Notes: generated from the letters alone by a model not told the origin. DNA of 64,000 nt from Pelagomonas calceolata (GCA_918797485.1 CAKKNE010000001.1:310001-374000), one strand, 5' to 3'. Counted from the stretch's first letter, positions 1 to 10,062 are shown. Numbers and translations: made by a program.

Positions 1-416
1 CGAGTGCTTTTTGCAGCGCGTCGCCGTCAATGGTCGCACAATTCTGTCTACGTAAAGCCACCTTGAGGCCGCGCAATTTCGCGGGTGTCACATTCTGGCG
101 CCTGAGCTCCGCAACGCCGCGAGCGCACTGCACTACATGTAGTGAGGCCTCCATGTGAGCTAGGACTGCTGCGGTGCCGCCTGATACCGCTCTTTTTGTG
201 AAAATTTCGACCTGTAGAAGGTGTCTTGAGTGTCTTGCATCCACCAGCTTAGCTCTATCGTCTGTTGCGACCGAGAGCCAAAATGAGTTCGGAGAGCAAA
301 AAAAAAACCCGTGCCGCAGAAATTCTGGAAGTCAAGTCCTGGCCAGCACGCCGCCGCCGCGGCAAGAAGAGACTAGAACGAATGTCTGTTACACGAGCCC
401 CACCACCAGGAACTCT
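1..416. other. Spacer with no gene seen
   Basis: The first 416 bases lie downstream of the light-harvesting gene on the minus strand. No open frame here has convincing codon use. A run of nine A residues near 299-307 and generally lower GC than the neighbouring coding DNA fit a 3' untranslated or intergenic stretch. I recognise no RNA gene or repeat. Confidence 0.5.
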
Positions 417-1154
417 CTAGGCGACCGGCGCCGCCTCGGCCACGGCCTCGGCCACGTCCGCGACCGCCGCCGCAGCGCCGCCCGCCGGCGCCAGCAGCAA
501 CCCGCCGAGCGCGTTGTCCACGGCGTTCAGGAACGGGATCTGGTAGATCATGCTGTACGCCGAGAAGATAATGAGGCCGAGCATCGCCAAACGGCCGTTC
601 CAGAGCTCCGCCGCGGGGGTTAATCCGGTGTCGAAGGCCGGCACCAGACCGGCGGGCTCCTCGTCGGGCTCCCCCGGTTCGAGGAGGAGCGTGTCCTGGA
701 ACGGGAGCGGGCAGAACGCGGCACACAGCGACACCACCAAAAAGTGGATGTTCGCGACGAGGATGCACGCGCGCTCGTTCGTGATCGTGATGCCGCCGCC
801 CTTGCCGCCGGAGATGATGGCGAGCGTGCCCCACTGCTTGAAATCTAAGAGCTTCTCGGGGTCGGGGATGAGGCCGTGGGCCTTGCAGTAGCCCGTCGCG
901 ATGATGAAGGCCCAGCCGAACATGGCGTGGCGCCCGTTCCACCGTTCCGCCTTGACGGACACGCCCCAGCCATAGCTGTTAAATTCGGGGAACTGCTCCT
1001 GGAACATTTCCGTGCCCTGCTCCATGAAGCCGCCCGGCGACGATTTTAATGTGGAGTCCGTGTACTTCTCGACGACCTTCGAGACCTTCGAGACCGGCGC
1101 CACCAGGGCGGAGGCCCCGGCCACGAGGGCCAACGCCGCGACGGTCCGCGCCAT
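417..1154 (-). CDS. Light-harvesting chlorophyll a/c (FCP/LHC-like) protein, plastid targeted
   Basis: This 245-residue protein belongs to the chlorophyll-binding family that collects light in the thylakoid membrane of algae with secondary plastids. Two family motifs are visible: AERWNGRHAMFGW around residue 70 and AELWNGRLAMLG around residue 185. Each carries the Glu and Asn/Arg ligands of an LHC helix. A hydrophobic stretch near residues 128-150 would be the middle helix. The N-terminus (MARTVAALALVAGASALVAP) looks like a signal peptide followed by an ASA-type cleavage site and plastid transit sequence, as in heterokont algae. The first motif has RHA where RLA is usual. The C-terminus is a low-complexity Ala/Val/Glu tail. 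The gene appears intronless. The family call is firm; the exact subfamily is not. Confidence 0.9.
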   Translation of the reverse strand: MARTVAALALVAGASALVAPVSKVSKVVEKYTDSTLKSSPGGFMEQGTEMFQEQFPEFNSYGWGVSVKAERWNGRHAMFGWAFIIATGYCKAHGLIPDPEKLLDFKQWGTLAIISGGKGGGITITNERACILVANIHFLVVSLCAAFCPLPFQDTLLLEPGEPDEEPAGLVPAFDTGLTPAAELWNGRLAMLGLIIFSAYSMIYQIPFLNAVDNALGGLLLAPAGGAAAAVADVAEAVAEAAPVA

Positions 1155-1925
1155 CGTGACGACCTGCGTTTCGTTCGTAGGGGGTGAGTGGGGTGCCGGC
1201 GGCGGCGCGCGTCGACGTCGCGCGACTGGGGTGTGTGGAGGCCTCTCGCCATGGCGACCGGAGGCGGCCGCCCTCGTGGCTCACCCAAGGACGGTCTAGA
1301 CAGCCTGGCAGCGTCCAGGCGCGTCAGACTGGGGCCGAGGCCACGCCGACTGGCGTCAAGGTGGCGCGCCGCGCAGGGCGGCCGGCCTCCGCTGGCGCGC
1401 TCTGTCCGAGGTCGTACCGTTCATGCGAACGGAGGCCCTTCGGCCGAGACGAAGTGAGCAGTGCGTCCATGGCGAGCGGCGCCGTCACGGAGGCCCGACA
1501 GCTGCGCGCCGCACGGCTAGGATGGCCCGCAATAGGCCATCCAGCCATGAGCAGATGAGCAGGCGGTCCTCTGTTTGCCGCCGCCGTCACGCAACGCAAA
1601 AGCTACGAGCCGTAGATGATCCATAAGAGAGTTCGAAAACGGGCTGCGAATGAATAATGCACGGTCAGGCACCGAGTAAATAGGGCGGTCTCACCTCCTT
1701 GACGGCGCACCCAAATCGAGCCTCCGCGGCCGACCCCCCTATTTCCCGCTCAAAGCTCGCCGGGCGGCCCCAGAGCCGTCCCCTGTACGCCTACAAACCA
1801 CGGCGGCGGCGCGTTGGCCAGCCATCGGCCGGCGCGCGGCGGCGCGGTGCAAAAACTAGACACAAAGGTGGCCCACCGCGCGCCCACACCACAGAAGCAT
1901 ACCTCAAACTACCATTACCCGAAAA
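1155..1925. other. 770-bp intergenic region
   Basis: This is the upstream flank of the light-harvesting gene and the downstream flank of the coiled-coil gene that starts at 2913. Frames in it are short, rich in Arg and Ala, and overlap each other on both strands, as expected by chance in GC-rich DNA. The promoter of the light-harvesting gene must lie here, but I see neither of the two recurrent spacer motifs found elsewhere in the window. Confidence 0.5.
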
Positions 1926-2913
1926 CTAACGCGCCTCGTCGCAAGGCGGCGGCCCGACCGGCGGCCGCGGCGGCCCGGGCGCCGCGAAGTTCCGCCGTCT
2001 AGGAGGCGGCGGCACGCCGCCCCGCTTCGGCTCGTCCTGCTGATAATCAGAAAACCGCGCCGCCGGTAGAGCGTTCACGAAGTCGCGCAGCTGGCCTAAT
2101 TTAGCTACAAGCGCGGCCCGATCCGAAGACAAATCTCGGATGTCGCTCTGGCACAGCCTCAGTTCCGCCTCCAAGAGCTCGTTGCGACCCTGCAACGCCG
2201 CGCCCTTAATCTTTCATCAGCTAACAATTTTTGGTGAGATTGGACCTCGTTCGTTCTCGGCGTCGCGCGGACGTCTGCGACTTGGCTATCCGTAAAGCAA
2301 GAGGCAGCTTCCGGTTCTTCTTCTTCAGCAAGTCGTTCTCCGTCTCCAGCCTTTTCAGTTCTTTGGCCTGGCGCTTCGCGACGCGCAGCAGTGGCGTCGG
2401 TTTTGCTGTTGTAGACGAGCGTCGCGCCAGTTCCAATTGCACATTCCTACGTTGCAGCCGCGCGTTGCGCTTCTTGAGCTTCTCCAATTGGCGTTCGTAG
2501 TCATCTACCAGAGCTTGGCCCGACGAGGCGACCGAGAGCTTCCTCACTAAACTCCTCAGTCTGACCGTTTCTGCTCGTTCCGTCGCGAGCGCGACCTGGA
2601 AGTGCGCCCTCGCTTCCTCCGCCTCCAGCCTCACACTGTCAACACCAGCAGCGGTCCGCCGGTGCGCGTCCTGCTCCTGGGCTAATGCTCGTCGCAGCGC
2701 TTCCCTTGCTAAACTTTCTCGATCGTGGTCGCCGGAATCAAAAATGGCTGCGTCGACGACGCCCGGCCCGGGCGCCGGCGCCGCGTCGTCGGCGTCGATG
2801 TCCTGCAAGAGATCCTCGAGCTCGCCGCGCAGTTGCCGCACCTCCTGGCGCGCCGACTTTGGGGGCGGCGACCTCGCCGCAGGCGTGCCGGCGGCGGCTT
2901 TCTTCGCGGGCAT
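1926..2913 (-). CDS. Coiled-coil protein of unknown function, probably two exons
   Basis: The product is about 310 residues. The first 30 residues are basic and Ala/Pro-rich (MPAKKAAAGTPAARSPPPKS). Long Glu/Arg/Leu heptad-like stretches follow, with Lys/Arg-rich segments near 150-200, and a second coiled coil lies downstream. A likely 56-nt intron spans 2245-2190 (minus-strand donor GAG|GTCC, acceptor TTGCAG|GG). Exon 1 ends two bases into a codon while exon 2 starts in phase 0, so the junction needs one more base, the same kind of defect seen in many genes of this window. Exon 2 ends in a Pro-rich tail. No catalytic motif is visible; a structural or cytoskeletal role is only a guess. Confidence 0.6.
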
Positions 2914-3209
2914 CGCTTTGGCGTATGGATAGCTCGCGCTTTCCGCTGCGAACGCGTCGAAGGGCTGCAGTGTGTTATTGTTACAGCCTATGCGCGCGGC
3001 CTCTCTGAGATGCCTTGCTCAAATGAGTGCCCCTCCACCCCGGCCTTGCAAACTTTGCGAGACTGCAGGGAGGCGCGCTACGCCGCCTCCTGGCCGAGTT
3101 TCGGGTCCGCGCGCAGAAAACCCGTGCAGTTCGTCGAGATCTCAAGCGCAGCGGACCGATTTTGAGCCACATTGCTGCCCATTTGCTTCAAAAACACACT
3201 GCGGCAGCC

Positions 3210-3739
3210 ATGCTACCCATGCGCGACTTCCGGCGGCGCCGACGGCGGCGCTTCGCAGCGCTGGGGCAGCCCCTCATATTCTTCTGGCTTGCGGCCCTGC
3301 TCGTACAAGCGGCGGCGCAGCCCCACGCGCGGGAACACCACGCGCAGCACATCATGAACCAGGCGCGCGCGCACCAGAAGGCGTGCGGATGCGGCGTCTC
3401 ATCGCAGTCGCGGCGAGCGCGGCCGGCCGAGAGACGCGCCGTCGAGCAGCGAAGGGCGTCGCATCGATGGCGTGCGGGGGTGGACAACGTCGCAGAATGG
3501 CGTCGCGTCGCCGGCGCGGGGCCCACACACGAGCGTAACAACGCAGGCGCACGAAGCAGCAGCGCGAGTGGCAGCGCCGCAAGCACGAGGAGGGCAAGAA
3601 AGCGACGAAAGCGGACAACCTAAAAGCGCAGCGCCAGGCGCGCAAGGACCTCCTCAAGCGCAAGCGCGACCTAGCTAAAAGAAAGAAAGAACGGGACCGT
3701 CGAAAACGATCGGTCTCGAGCGCCTACGGCGAGTTATAA
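3210..3739 (+). CDS. Small secreted or membrane-anchored basic protein
   Basis: Two exons, 3210-3382 and 3547-3739, give 121 residues. The N-terminus has an Arg-rich segment and then a hydrophobic core (LIFFWLAALLVQAAA) ending near an AQP site, so it is a signal peptide or signal anchor. The rest is highly basic, Lys/Arg/Gln-rich and probably helical, ending SAYGEL. The 164-nt intron uses donor GC|GTGCGG and acceptor AACGCAG|GC and keeps the frame exactly. Inside it, near 3464, is GTCGCATCGATGGCGTGC, a near match in reverse to the core of the introners in this window, so it may be an old introner. The stop lies one base short of the convergent neighbour. Function unknown. Confidence 0.6.
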
Positions 3740-3740
3740 T

Positions 3741-4730
3741 TTAGGTCTTAATAAACGCCATCGTGCTGCGCGGCTCGACTTCTGTCTTCGCGTGTTGTGT
3801 CGTGTCGCCGAGCAGGCCCAGCGGCGCGTCGAGCAGCGACGACTGGGACCGCCGTCGGTCGTCCAAACTGCCGCGGCTCATGCGCGAGTTTCGGAGTGAG
3901 AGGCGCCGTTCATACTCTGCATTCTCTCGCTCGATCGCCTGGATGCGCCTCCGGTTCCCGTCGATCCATTTTTTCATCCTCAAGTCCCATTCATCTCTAG
4001 GCTGCGAATATTTTGCTCTAGCCTCGGCGGCGCGCTGCTGCGCTCGAGAAGATGGCCTAGAGCCTCCCCTAGACGATCCGCGCGATCCTGGTCTAGATCC
4101 TGGTCTCGACGAGCCGGGTCTACTTCCAGCGGATCCCGGCCTCGACCCCGGCTCCTCGAAAGTAGCCCTTGACGAAAAGTAGTCCTCCATCTTTTGGAGC
4201 GTGTCCTTGTCCTTCTTTAAGTTTGTAGAAGGGTCGCCGAAGCGCGACGCGTTCTTCAACGCCAGTACGTCTACTTTTTCGTCCTCTTCCGCGAAGTCCT
4301 CATACACGGTATTGTCCTCCTGGTCCTGCTTCGATATTCTCAGAGTTGATCGTCTACGTCTAGCACACCGCGCCGAGCACGTTGAAGCGCTGGTCTAGTT
4401 CATCCAATACATCTTCGAACTCCTGCTCTTGGATAGACTGCCTTTCAAAGGGCAGCCAGCTCGCCTTCCGTCGTCCGGTAAACGCGGTTCGAGTTGCACA
4501 GGGACGTCCGGGCACAGCCGCGTCTCCGACGGGTACTCTCTCCTTCTAGAGTGGTCCCGGAACGGCCTATGTAAAGGATCCAGCGCGTGCCGATCTAGGT
4601 CCTGCCGGTGGAACTCGCCGATGGCTGAGTAAGTATTAGGGTAGCCCTGGAGCTTGATGGAGGGGTCCAGGGCGCTGCGCGTGTGGCCGTGGGCCCAGTT
4701 GGCGCGCGTGCTGCCCCGCGTGCTGTACAT
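3741..4730 (-). CDS. Ser/Arg/Gly-rich protein with acidic coiled-coil segment, unknown function
   Basis: Exon 1 runs 4730-4369 and exon 2 runs 4325-3741. The intron between them is only 43 nt (donor GCG|GTGTGC, acceptor GAAGCAG|GAC) and joins the acidic stretch VLDELDQRFNVLGA to DQEDNTVYEDFAEEDEK in frame. Exon 2 contains Gly/Ser/Arg/Pro repeats (around codons 50-85 of the exon) and then a charged helix with many Glu and Arg residues. Within exon 1, near 4460, the frame must move by one missing base to pass from the upstream part into the acidic part. The protein may be a microtubule or flagellar component, but no named domain is visible. Confidence 0.55.
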
Positions 4731-4949
4731 CCCTTAGCGTTGCGACCGATTGGCTCCTTGGCGTTGTGGGGCTGCCCCTTGCGTGCTCGGCCGCGGGCGG
4801 TGCGGCGCCCTCGGTGGCGCTGCCCCCGTGTCCTTAGGCTTCGCGGCGGCGGCGTGCGCGCCCCGTCGTGTGTCGTGGTGGCGTCTATTTGCCGTGGCGC
4901 CGCGGCGCCTCCGTCGGAGAGCTGGCACCCGCACGCTAGGTCTAGGCTC

Positions 4950-5747
4950 TTACGACGGATCGTCTGGCGGCTTCGACTGCCGCCGCGCCGCCGCGAGACG
5001 TTGGGACTGGTCCCGGCGGAAGTCGCGCTGCCGGCCGCGCGCCGCCTCGACGGCCTCGCGGCGCTGCCGCAGGCGCGCCGACACGTGCGTCGGGCCGCGC
5101 ACCTCTCGATCACGGAGCACCGCGGACCGACGCTCGAGCGCGCACCGCGCGGCGCGCGCCTCCCGCAGCGCGGGGCCGTACGCCGTCCGCGTCCGCGTCC
5201 GGTAGCGCCTATCACTCAAGTCCGTGAGCGACGGCCGTCCATCCAGCGTCGCCAGGTCGAAGTCGATGGCCGTCAGCTGGTCACCAGAGATGACGGTGTT
5301 TTTGGCCTTGAGGTCGTAGTGGACGACGTGCGCCGCCTCCAGTAACGCTTCCGCACACGTCGCGAAGCGCGTCAGGTCCTCGTTTGATAATGAGCATTGC
5401 GCCGTCGACGGGCTCTCCAACAAGTTCGTCCCGTCGTACGACTGCACGAAGCTTAGATTGTTGTCGTGCCGCCGCAACAACCGCGGAAAGTACCTCCCGG
5501 TACATTGGCTGGCGTTGCGCGGTTCGTTTAAGCGTTCCAAGATGGCCACTTCCAGCGCATACGCCTCGGGCGGTCTCAGTCCGCTATCATGATTCCAGCG
5601 GCAGCCTCTCCTTTTCAAGGGGTCGCGGAAGCCCTTGTGCACCGTTTTTACGTTGTTTTCTACGACTACTTTCGTCCAGTAGCAGCCGTTCGCCTCCGCA
5701 GATATCGGGCCCAGCGCGAGCACGCCCACAGACAGCAGCCTCATCAT
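4950..5747 (-). CDS. Secreted protein-kinase-like protein
   Basis: About 265 residues. The start MMRLLSVGVLALGP followed by SAEANGCYW is a signal peptide, so I prefer it to an upstream Met at 5783. The middle shows a divergent kinase fold: a glutamate helix (ALEVAILERLNEP), PRLL, then a catalytic loop HYDLKAKNTVIS of the HxDLxxxN form and IDFDLA where most kinases have DFG. The C-terminal third is a charged Arg/Ala helix that does not look like a full kinase C-lobe. An endomembrane or extracellular kinase or pseudokinase is the likely class. The DFD variant keeps the metal-binding Asp, so activity is possible. Confidence 0.6.
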   Translation of the reverse strand: MMRLLSVGVLALGPISAEANGCYWTKVVVENNVKTVHKGFRDPLKRRGCRWNHDSGLRPPEAYALEVAILERLNEPRNASQCTGRYFPRLLRRHDNNLSFVQSYDGTNLLESPSTAQCSLSNEDLTRFATCAEALLEAAHVVHYDLKAKNTVISGDQLTAIDFDLATLDGRPSLTDLSDRRYRTRTRTAYGPALREARAARCALERRSAVLRDREVRGPTHVSARLRQRREAVEAARGRQRDFRRDQSQRLAAARRQSKPPDDPS

Positions 5748-6281
5748 ACGCCTCGTGTCACTCAATGTCTCGCATGACGACACTCAGAGAGCAGCCCCAT
5801 AGCAGCCTCATATATGTACGGCTAGCACACAACGGCACGCATCGATGGCAGCAACGGCTCGTCGGGGCTGCCCTCGACCGGCATTGCCTTGCGGTCCGTG
5901 CTTTTGCGGCGCCGCGCCGAGAGGCAGCTCTCTCTCCGGATTGCTCAGTTTTGCTCCGGCCGCCACGAGGATGCTCCGTTGACAACTCTCGGGCGCGCCG
6001 AAGAATGCTATGGCGAGCCGCGCGACGACTCTTCCCGTTCGACGAGGATCGCAGCCCCGCACTTTGCACCAAAAAGCACCGTGACAGCATCGGTCGGATC
6101 GCACTCTATACGCCGCTGCGGCCCAAGGAAGGTACGTGAACAATTCGCGGTGCGCGCCTCAATACGCGGGCTGCCGCGCGCGCTGCCCCAAGGCAGACAA
6201 AAATTGCTTCCCAGAGAGTTGCATACGCATACGCGCCGCACGCGCGACGACCGCACAGCTGCGACCCATAGGTGAGCGACG
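5748..6281. promoter_or_regulatory. Head-to-head spacer between kinase-like gene and small membrane protein
   Basis: About 530 bp separate two divergent starts. At 5792-5799 the minus strand reads ATGGGGCTGCTC, a weak match to the GGGGCAGCCC/GGGCTGCCCC spacer motif, close upstream of the kinase-like gene. A single CTAG half-site occurs near 5821. No RNA gene is seen. Confidence 0.35.
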
Positions 6282-6617
6282 ATGATCTCCGACGCCATGG
6301 ACGCGCTCCAGTTCGCGGCGGACGCATTGATGCAAAACGAGGCCGGCCACCGTAGACTCGAAAAGAGCAGCACGCGCATGAAGCTCATGCTCTTCGCCAT
6401 CGTCATGTGCCTCGTGATCGCGCTCTTCGCGTTGTGCTGGTTCCACCTCGTGAACAGTGATGCGGGCGAGTCGACGCACAAGCGCGCCGTGGGCGGCCGG
6501 GGCGGCCCGAAACGGCGGCCGCGCTCGAAGTCGGCGGATGGTGAGGACGTCGAGGCGCCCGCTGAGGAGTCTGACATCGTCGAGAAAGAGGAGGAGGGCG
6601 GCTGCCGCATCGCTTAG
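6282..6617 (+). CDS. Small single-pass membrane protein
   Basis: This 111-residue protein has an N-terminal helix of about 30 residues, one clear membrane segment (LMLFAIVMCLVIALFALCWF, about residues 35-54), a basic patch of Lys/Arg/Gly residues, and a very acidic tail ending EEEGGCRIA. The layout suggests a tail-exposed anchor, but it matches no family I can name. Codon third positions are almost all G or C, supporting a real gene. Confidence 0.6.
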   Translation: MISDAMDALQFAADALMQNEAGHRRLEKSSTRMKLMLFAIVMCLVIALFALCWFHLVNSDAGESTHKRAVGGRGGPKRRPRSKSADGEDVEAPAEESDIVEKEEEGGCRIA

Positions 6618-6657
6618 TTGTGTGCCTTCGTGCCTTTGCTGTTTGCCTCGACTAGTC

Positions 6658-6675
6658 CTAGCACCGTAACACTAG
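6658..6675 (+). promoter_or_regulatory. Short variant of the CTAG-type palindrome
   Basis: CTAGCACCGTAACACTAG lies in the spacer between two convergent genes. It resembles the upstream palindrome found before many genes (CTAG ... CACTAG ends with a GTAA core) but is shorter and lies 3' of both neighbours. It may be a remnant or chance. Confidence 0.3.
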
Positions 6676-6769
6676 CGCTACTGGTTGCCTGCCTACGGTC
6701 GAGGCTGCAGCGCCGAACGACATCGCCGCAGCACGCCATCGACGAGACCATTATAGAAACACAACTAAC

Positions 6770-8574
6770 TTAGCGGACCCATACAGACCCAACACCCAGT
6801 CGATCGAGGGCCCCCTGGATCACGGACGACGCGCGCACGCCCATCGTGTAGGCCGGCTCGTCGTCGCGGATCTCCAGCCTTTGCTTCATGCGCCGGTTCC
6901 CGTTCAAGACTCCGCGAGAAGCCAATTCGTTCGCCGCCTCGTATCCAGAAACAAGAGCTCGTTCCTGGCACAAGCCCTTCGCGCCGTGCTCTCGAGACCC
7001 CATGCGCACCCAGTCCCCCGCGCAGCAGACGTTCTTCACCGAAGTAGCGAGGGGCGGCCGCTTCGAGAACGAGCCAGGCGAGAACCACGACACGGCGCCC
7101 TGGTAGCGCTTGACGCAGCTATCGACGACTTTGGCGTCCTTGAACCCAGCATAGGCCTCTGAGAGTAACTTCATCTCGAGCTCGACGATCGCTTGATCAG
7201 AAAGAGGCGCGATCGCACCCGAATTGTAAAAGTCCGCACTCAACACGGAACCCTGCACGTCATCATCACCCCACAACTCCTCCAAATTATCTTTCTGGAG
7301 CTGGTCCAACATAAAGAAGGTCCCGCCCGCGCCTGTGTGGAAATCAAAATTTTACGGCGCGTTTCGCGTCGACCTCCACGCCATCGACGCGACACCTCGA
7401 TGGCGTGGCGACAGCTCGACGGAACCAGAACGGCCGCGTCGTCGCCGAGAAATGACTTGGTCGATTTCCACACAGGTCTAGCACCGCGTAGCTCCGGAAA
7501 CTTGGCAAAAACGCCTACTGGTGTATCTGTCTTGACAGTACGATCGAGCCAGAGTCGCACGGCGACCACATCAATAGCGTTCAATGAGGCCGACGCTGCT
7601 AGGTCCGGCGCTGCCTTCGACAGCTCCGTAGAAGAAGCTAGGACGCGCTTCATGCCCCCTGCACCTAAAGCGAGCACGACGGCGTCGCAGGCCACCGAAC
7701 CCTCGCTCGTTTTTACGGACGTCACTTGCTCATTTTCGTACGTGAGTTGCGTGACGAACGTTCTCGGTTTTATTTTTACACCCATCTCTACTAATCGATC
7801 AGCTAGCGGCTTCAGCAAAGTCGTTTGGACCGTCCCACGAGCGAGCCATCGGACATCAAAGGACGTCTGGTGCGCCAAGGCGTAGAAGTACAACAGCTCC
7901 ATCGTGACGGCTGCCGACAGTTCTTCGGGCGGCTTGAACAACCCCACCAACAAAGTAGGCCTGAGAAAATCATCGACGAGTCGCTTCGTGACGCCGACGC
8001 GCCGAAAGAGCTCGTACGCCGTCATCCGATCATAAAGGTCAAAAATTTCCGGCGTTCTGTTGAAGTCGAGCATCGCCGCCAATAGTCCCGCGATCGACGC
8101 TCTATCTCTCAGAGGCAACCTCTTGAAGCGGTCGAACGACGCGAAGACCTGTCCGAGTGGGGAAGGTAGTTCCCTACTACCACTAAACACAGGAGCGGTG
8201 CATTCGAGACCATCGGGCGAGAAGAAACTGCTCTCCGTGAAGTCCGTGTACGCTCCCTCAATACCGAGCTCGTCTCCTAATTGATTGATGTTCGGGTAGT
8301 CCTTCCAGAAGCCCCTCATGCCGGGCTCGAACGGCTTGCCGCTGTCCGTCGTCATGCCGCTCGTCGGGTCGCCCGCATCAATCAAAGTGACGTCGCAGTT
8401 ATTTTCTGCCGCAGCCAATGCGGCGCCGAAGCCGCCCCAGCCGCCTCCCACAACTACGACCTTCGGCCTTGTCTCGGCTTCGGTGGTGGTGGCCATGCGG
8501 ACGACGGTGCGGCGCGGCGCCAGGCGCAGCGCGGTGGCTGTCGTCGCCAGGAGCAGTATTTGGTGTTTTGGCAT
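6770..8574 (-). CDS. FAD-dependent carotenoid-desaturase-like oxidoreductase, plastid targeted
   Basis: Two exons, 8574-7485 and 7332-6770, give 550 residues. The N-terminus (MPKHQILLLATTATALRLAP) is a hydrophobic leader with a basic transit region. The FAD-binding start is VVVVGGGWGGFGAA, followed by the acidic end of the second strand (TLIDAG). The C-terminus has the flavin motif NVCCAGDWVRMG. This arrangement is that of the phytoene/zeta-carotene-desaturase and amine-oxidase superfamily, so a role in carotenoid or isoprenoid oxidation in the plastid is likely. The exons are joined by an introner; removal gives ELRGAGGTFFMLDQ in frame and the coding length is a multiple of three. The substrate cannot be told from the sequence. 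Confidence 0.8.
7333..7475 (-). mobile_element. Introner 1 (family A), intron of the FAD oxidoreductase
   Basis: The 143-bp element has ends CTGTGTGGAAATC and GATTTCCACACAG. The intron on the minus strand is 7484-7333 (152 nt), with donor G|GTGCTAG just outside the element and acceptor CACAG|GC at its end. The duplications are decayed: TGCTAGAC on the donor side against GCGCGGGC. The inside shares an ATTTTACGGC segment with the copy at 24691 and holds CCACGCCATCGACGCGAC followed closely by its near-complement, so the RNA could fold into a hairpin. The core lies antisense to the host gene. Confidence 0.85.
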
Positions 8575-9113
8575 CGTAATGCGATTCGTGTCCTGTCCTC
8601 TGTGAGAGCTGTGCCCACCTAGGTGTTATTGCTGCTCTGTAGCTGTCTATTTCGCTGCTGTTGCTGCAGCTATTCGTTCGCGAGTAGCCGTAGTATCGTT
8701 TCGCGATGAATGCTTGCAAGGCGCGTCGATATAGCGGCCGCAATCGTGGTCCAAATCCAGGCTGAGTGGATGCTTGATGCTTGTCGTCGAGGCGAGCTCG
8801 AGAGGTGCTTAGCATGCGTCTCCTAGTCAATGTAGGCCCCCTGAGATAGATAAAAGGCGCAACGCAGGACGAATTAATTACGCAATCAAATCAGGTTTTT
8901 TGGCAAGCAATTTGCTCTGAGCCAAAAAGAGGCATTACAGGCAACAGGAGCAGTTTTTACACATCTGGCAGCCATATCACGGCCTGCTGCAACTGCTGCC
9001 TAAATTTCAAGCGTTTTGGAGCCTGCTAAGACCCAAAACCGCACAGACTCAAAAAAGTTGCTGCATAAAACGCGCCGCGTACGCCATCGTTGGGCTAGCG
9101 CCACAGCACAGCC
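8575..9113. other. Head-to-head spacer, 539 bp
   Basis: This region separates the divergent starts of the FAD oxidoreductase and the membrane-protein gene. It is AT-richer than the coding DNA around it, notably near 8850-9060. I find neither recurrent spacer motif and no RNA gene. Confidence 0.4.
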
Positions 9114-10022
9114 ATGAAGCGCCTCTTCCGTCGCAAGAAAAAAGAAACGCCCCGCAAATCCAAGCCAGCGAGCATCTATTACTCGCCCGCCGCGGCGAGC
9201 ACGCCTACGGCGCTGCGCAGCGAGGAAGTTGCCGTTCCGCAGACGCCACAGGAAAGGGCGCTGGCCGACTTCGCCGCGGAGACGCCTCTCCAAACGCCAC
9301 CGACGCTGCGGACGCCCGTGCGCATGCCCAACGGCGGCACTAACCTCGATGGGGCGGACCTGCGCGACACGCTCGCGCGCGCCACCATCGACCCCGAGGC
9401 CAAGCGCCGCCTCGAAGCGTTGCTAGACCGCCTCGAGGCCGCGGAGCGCGCCGCGATGCAGACGCCCGTGAGGCGCCAGGTCTCCTGGGACCCCGCGACC
9501 GTCGAACGACCGCCGGTCGTCAGGGACGAGTCCTGGCGCAGCTTACAGAGGACGCCGTCGACGCCGACTACGCCTTCCAAACATTTGCTGTTAGCCTTCG
9601 GCCTCGACGACGCCGCGAATTCGCCGACCGCTAAACGGCGGCGGCGCGGCTACCTCTTCGCCGCGGGCGCCGTCGCGTTTGCTTGTGTGTTCGCCGGCGC
9701 GGCGCCGGCGCTGTCGCGCGAGTCGCGGCGCCGCGCCGCGCTGCGCCGGCCGCCCGAGCCCGTCGCGCCCTGTGTGGAAATCAAATTTCGGGCGCCCCAC
9801 GCCATCGACGCATACCGGTTGATGTCCACACAGGTCGCGCCCCTGGCCAAAGACACCGTGGCGGTCATTCGAGCGGCATGTCTGACGAAGAAACGGCCGC
9901 TCGCGCGGGTCGGTTGTGCGGCGCGGCTGACAATCGCTAGATTGCGAAAGCACATCGTCAAGCTCGTCGTCCTGGTTGTCATGGGCTTCTCGCCGCTGCC
10001 GTTCCTGCTGACATTTGTCTGA
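9114..10022 (+). CDS. Membrane protein with phospho-site-rich N-terminus, unknown function
   Basis: Exons 9114-9761 and 9834-10022 give 278 residues. The first 180 residues are hydrophilic, rich in Thr-Pro pairs (QTP, LQTPP, RTPV, QRTPSTPTTP) that look like proline-directed kinase sites. Two membrane segments follow, GYLFAAGAVAFACVFAGAAPA and KLVVLVVMGFSPLPFLLTFV. A 72-nt introner separates the exons; its length is a multiple of three and it has no stop, so retention would insert 24 residues between the membrane segments without shifting the frame. Function unknown. Confidence 0.65.
   Translation: MKRLFRRKKKETPRKSKPASIYYSPAAASTPTALRSEEVAVPQTPQERALADFAAETPLQTPPTLRTPVRMPNGGTNLDGADLRDTLARATIDPEAKRRLEALLDRLEAAERAAMQTPVRRQVSWDPATVERPPVVRDESWRSLQRTPSTPTTPSKHLLLAFGLDDAANSPTAKRRRRGYLFAAGAVAFACVFAGAAPALSRESRRRAALRRPPEPVAPCVEIKFRAPHAIDAYRLMSTQVAPLAKDTVAVIRAACLTKKRPLARVGCAARLTIARLRKHIVKLVVLVVMGFSPLPFLLTFV
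9770..9833 (+). mobile_element. Introner 2 (family A), 64 bp, perfect 8-bp target duplication
   Basis: Ends CTGTGTGGAAATC and GATGTCCACACAG are flanked by the identical 8-mer GTCGCGCC at 9762-9769 and 9834-9841. The intron is one duplication plus the element (9762-9833): the donor GT is the first two bases of the left duplication and the AG is the element's last two. Splicing regenerates the uninterrupted reading ...PPEPVAPLAK. The identical duplications mark this as one of the youngest copies here. The core CACGCCATCGACGC is in the sense orientation. Confidence 0.92.
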
Positions 10023-10029
10023 CGAAGCG

Positions 10030-10062
10030 CTATTTTATTCGGCGCCCGACGCCGTCGACGCT
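10030..10062 (+). repeat. Decayed introner core in 3' flank
   Basis: Just after the stop at 10022 the sequence TTCGGCGCCCGACGCCGTCG followed by ACGC resembles the inner part of the short introners (TTTCGGGCGCCCCACGCCAT). No inverted ends are left. It is probably a remnant in the 3' untranslated region. Confidence 0.4.

Noticed and set aside
4734-5345. Overlapping frames on both strands downstream of the kinase-like gene
   Set aside because: Arg/Ala/Pro-rich, mutually overlapping, with no motif. They look like chance frames.
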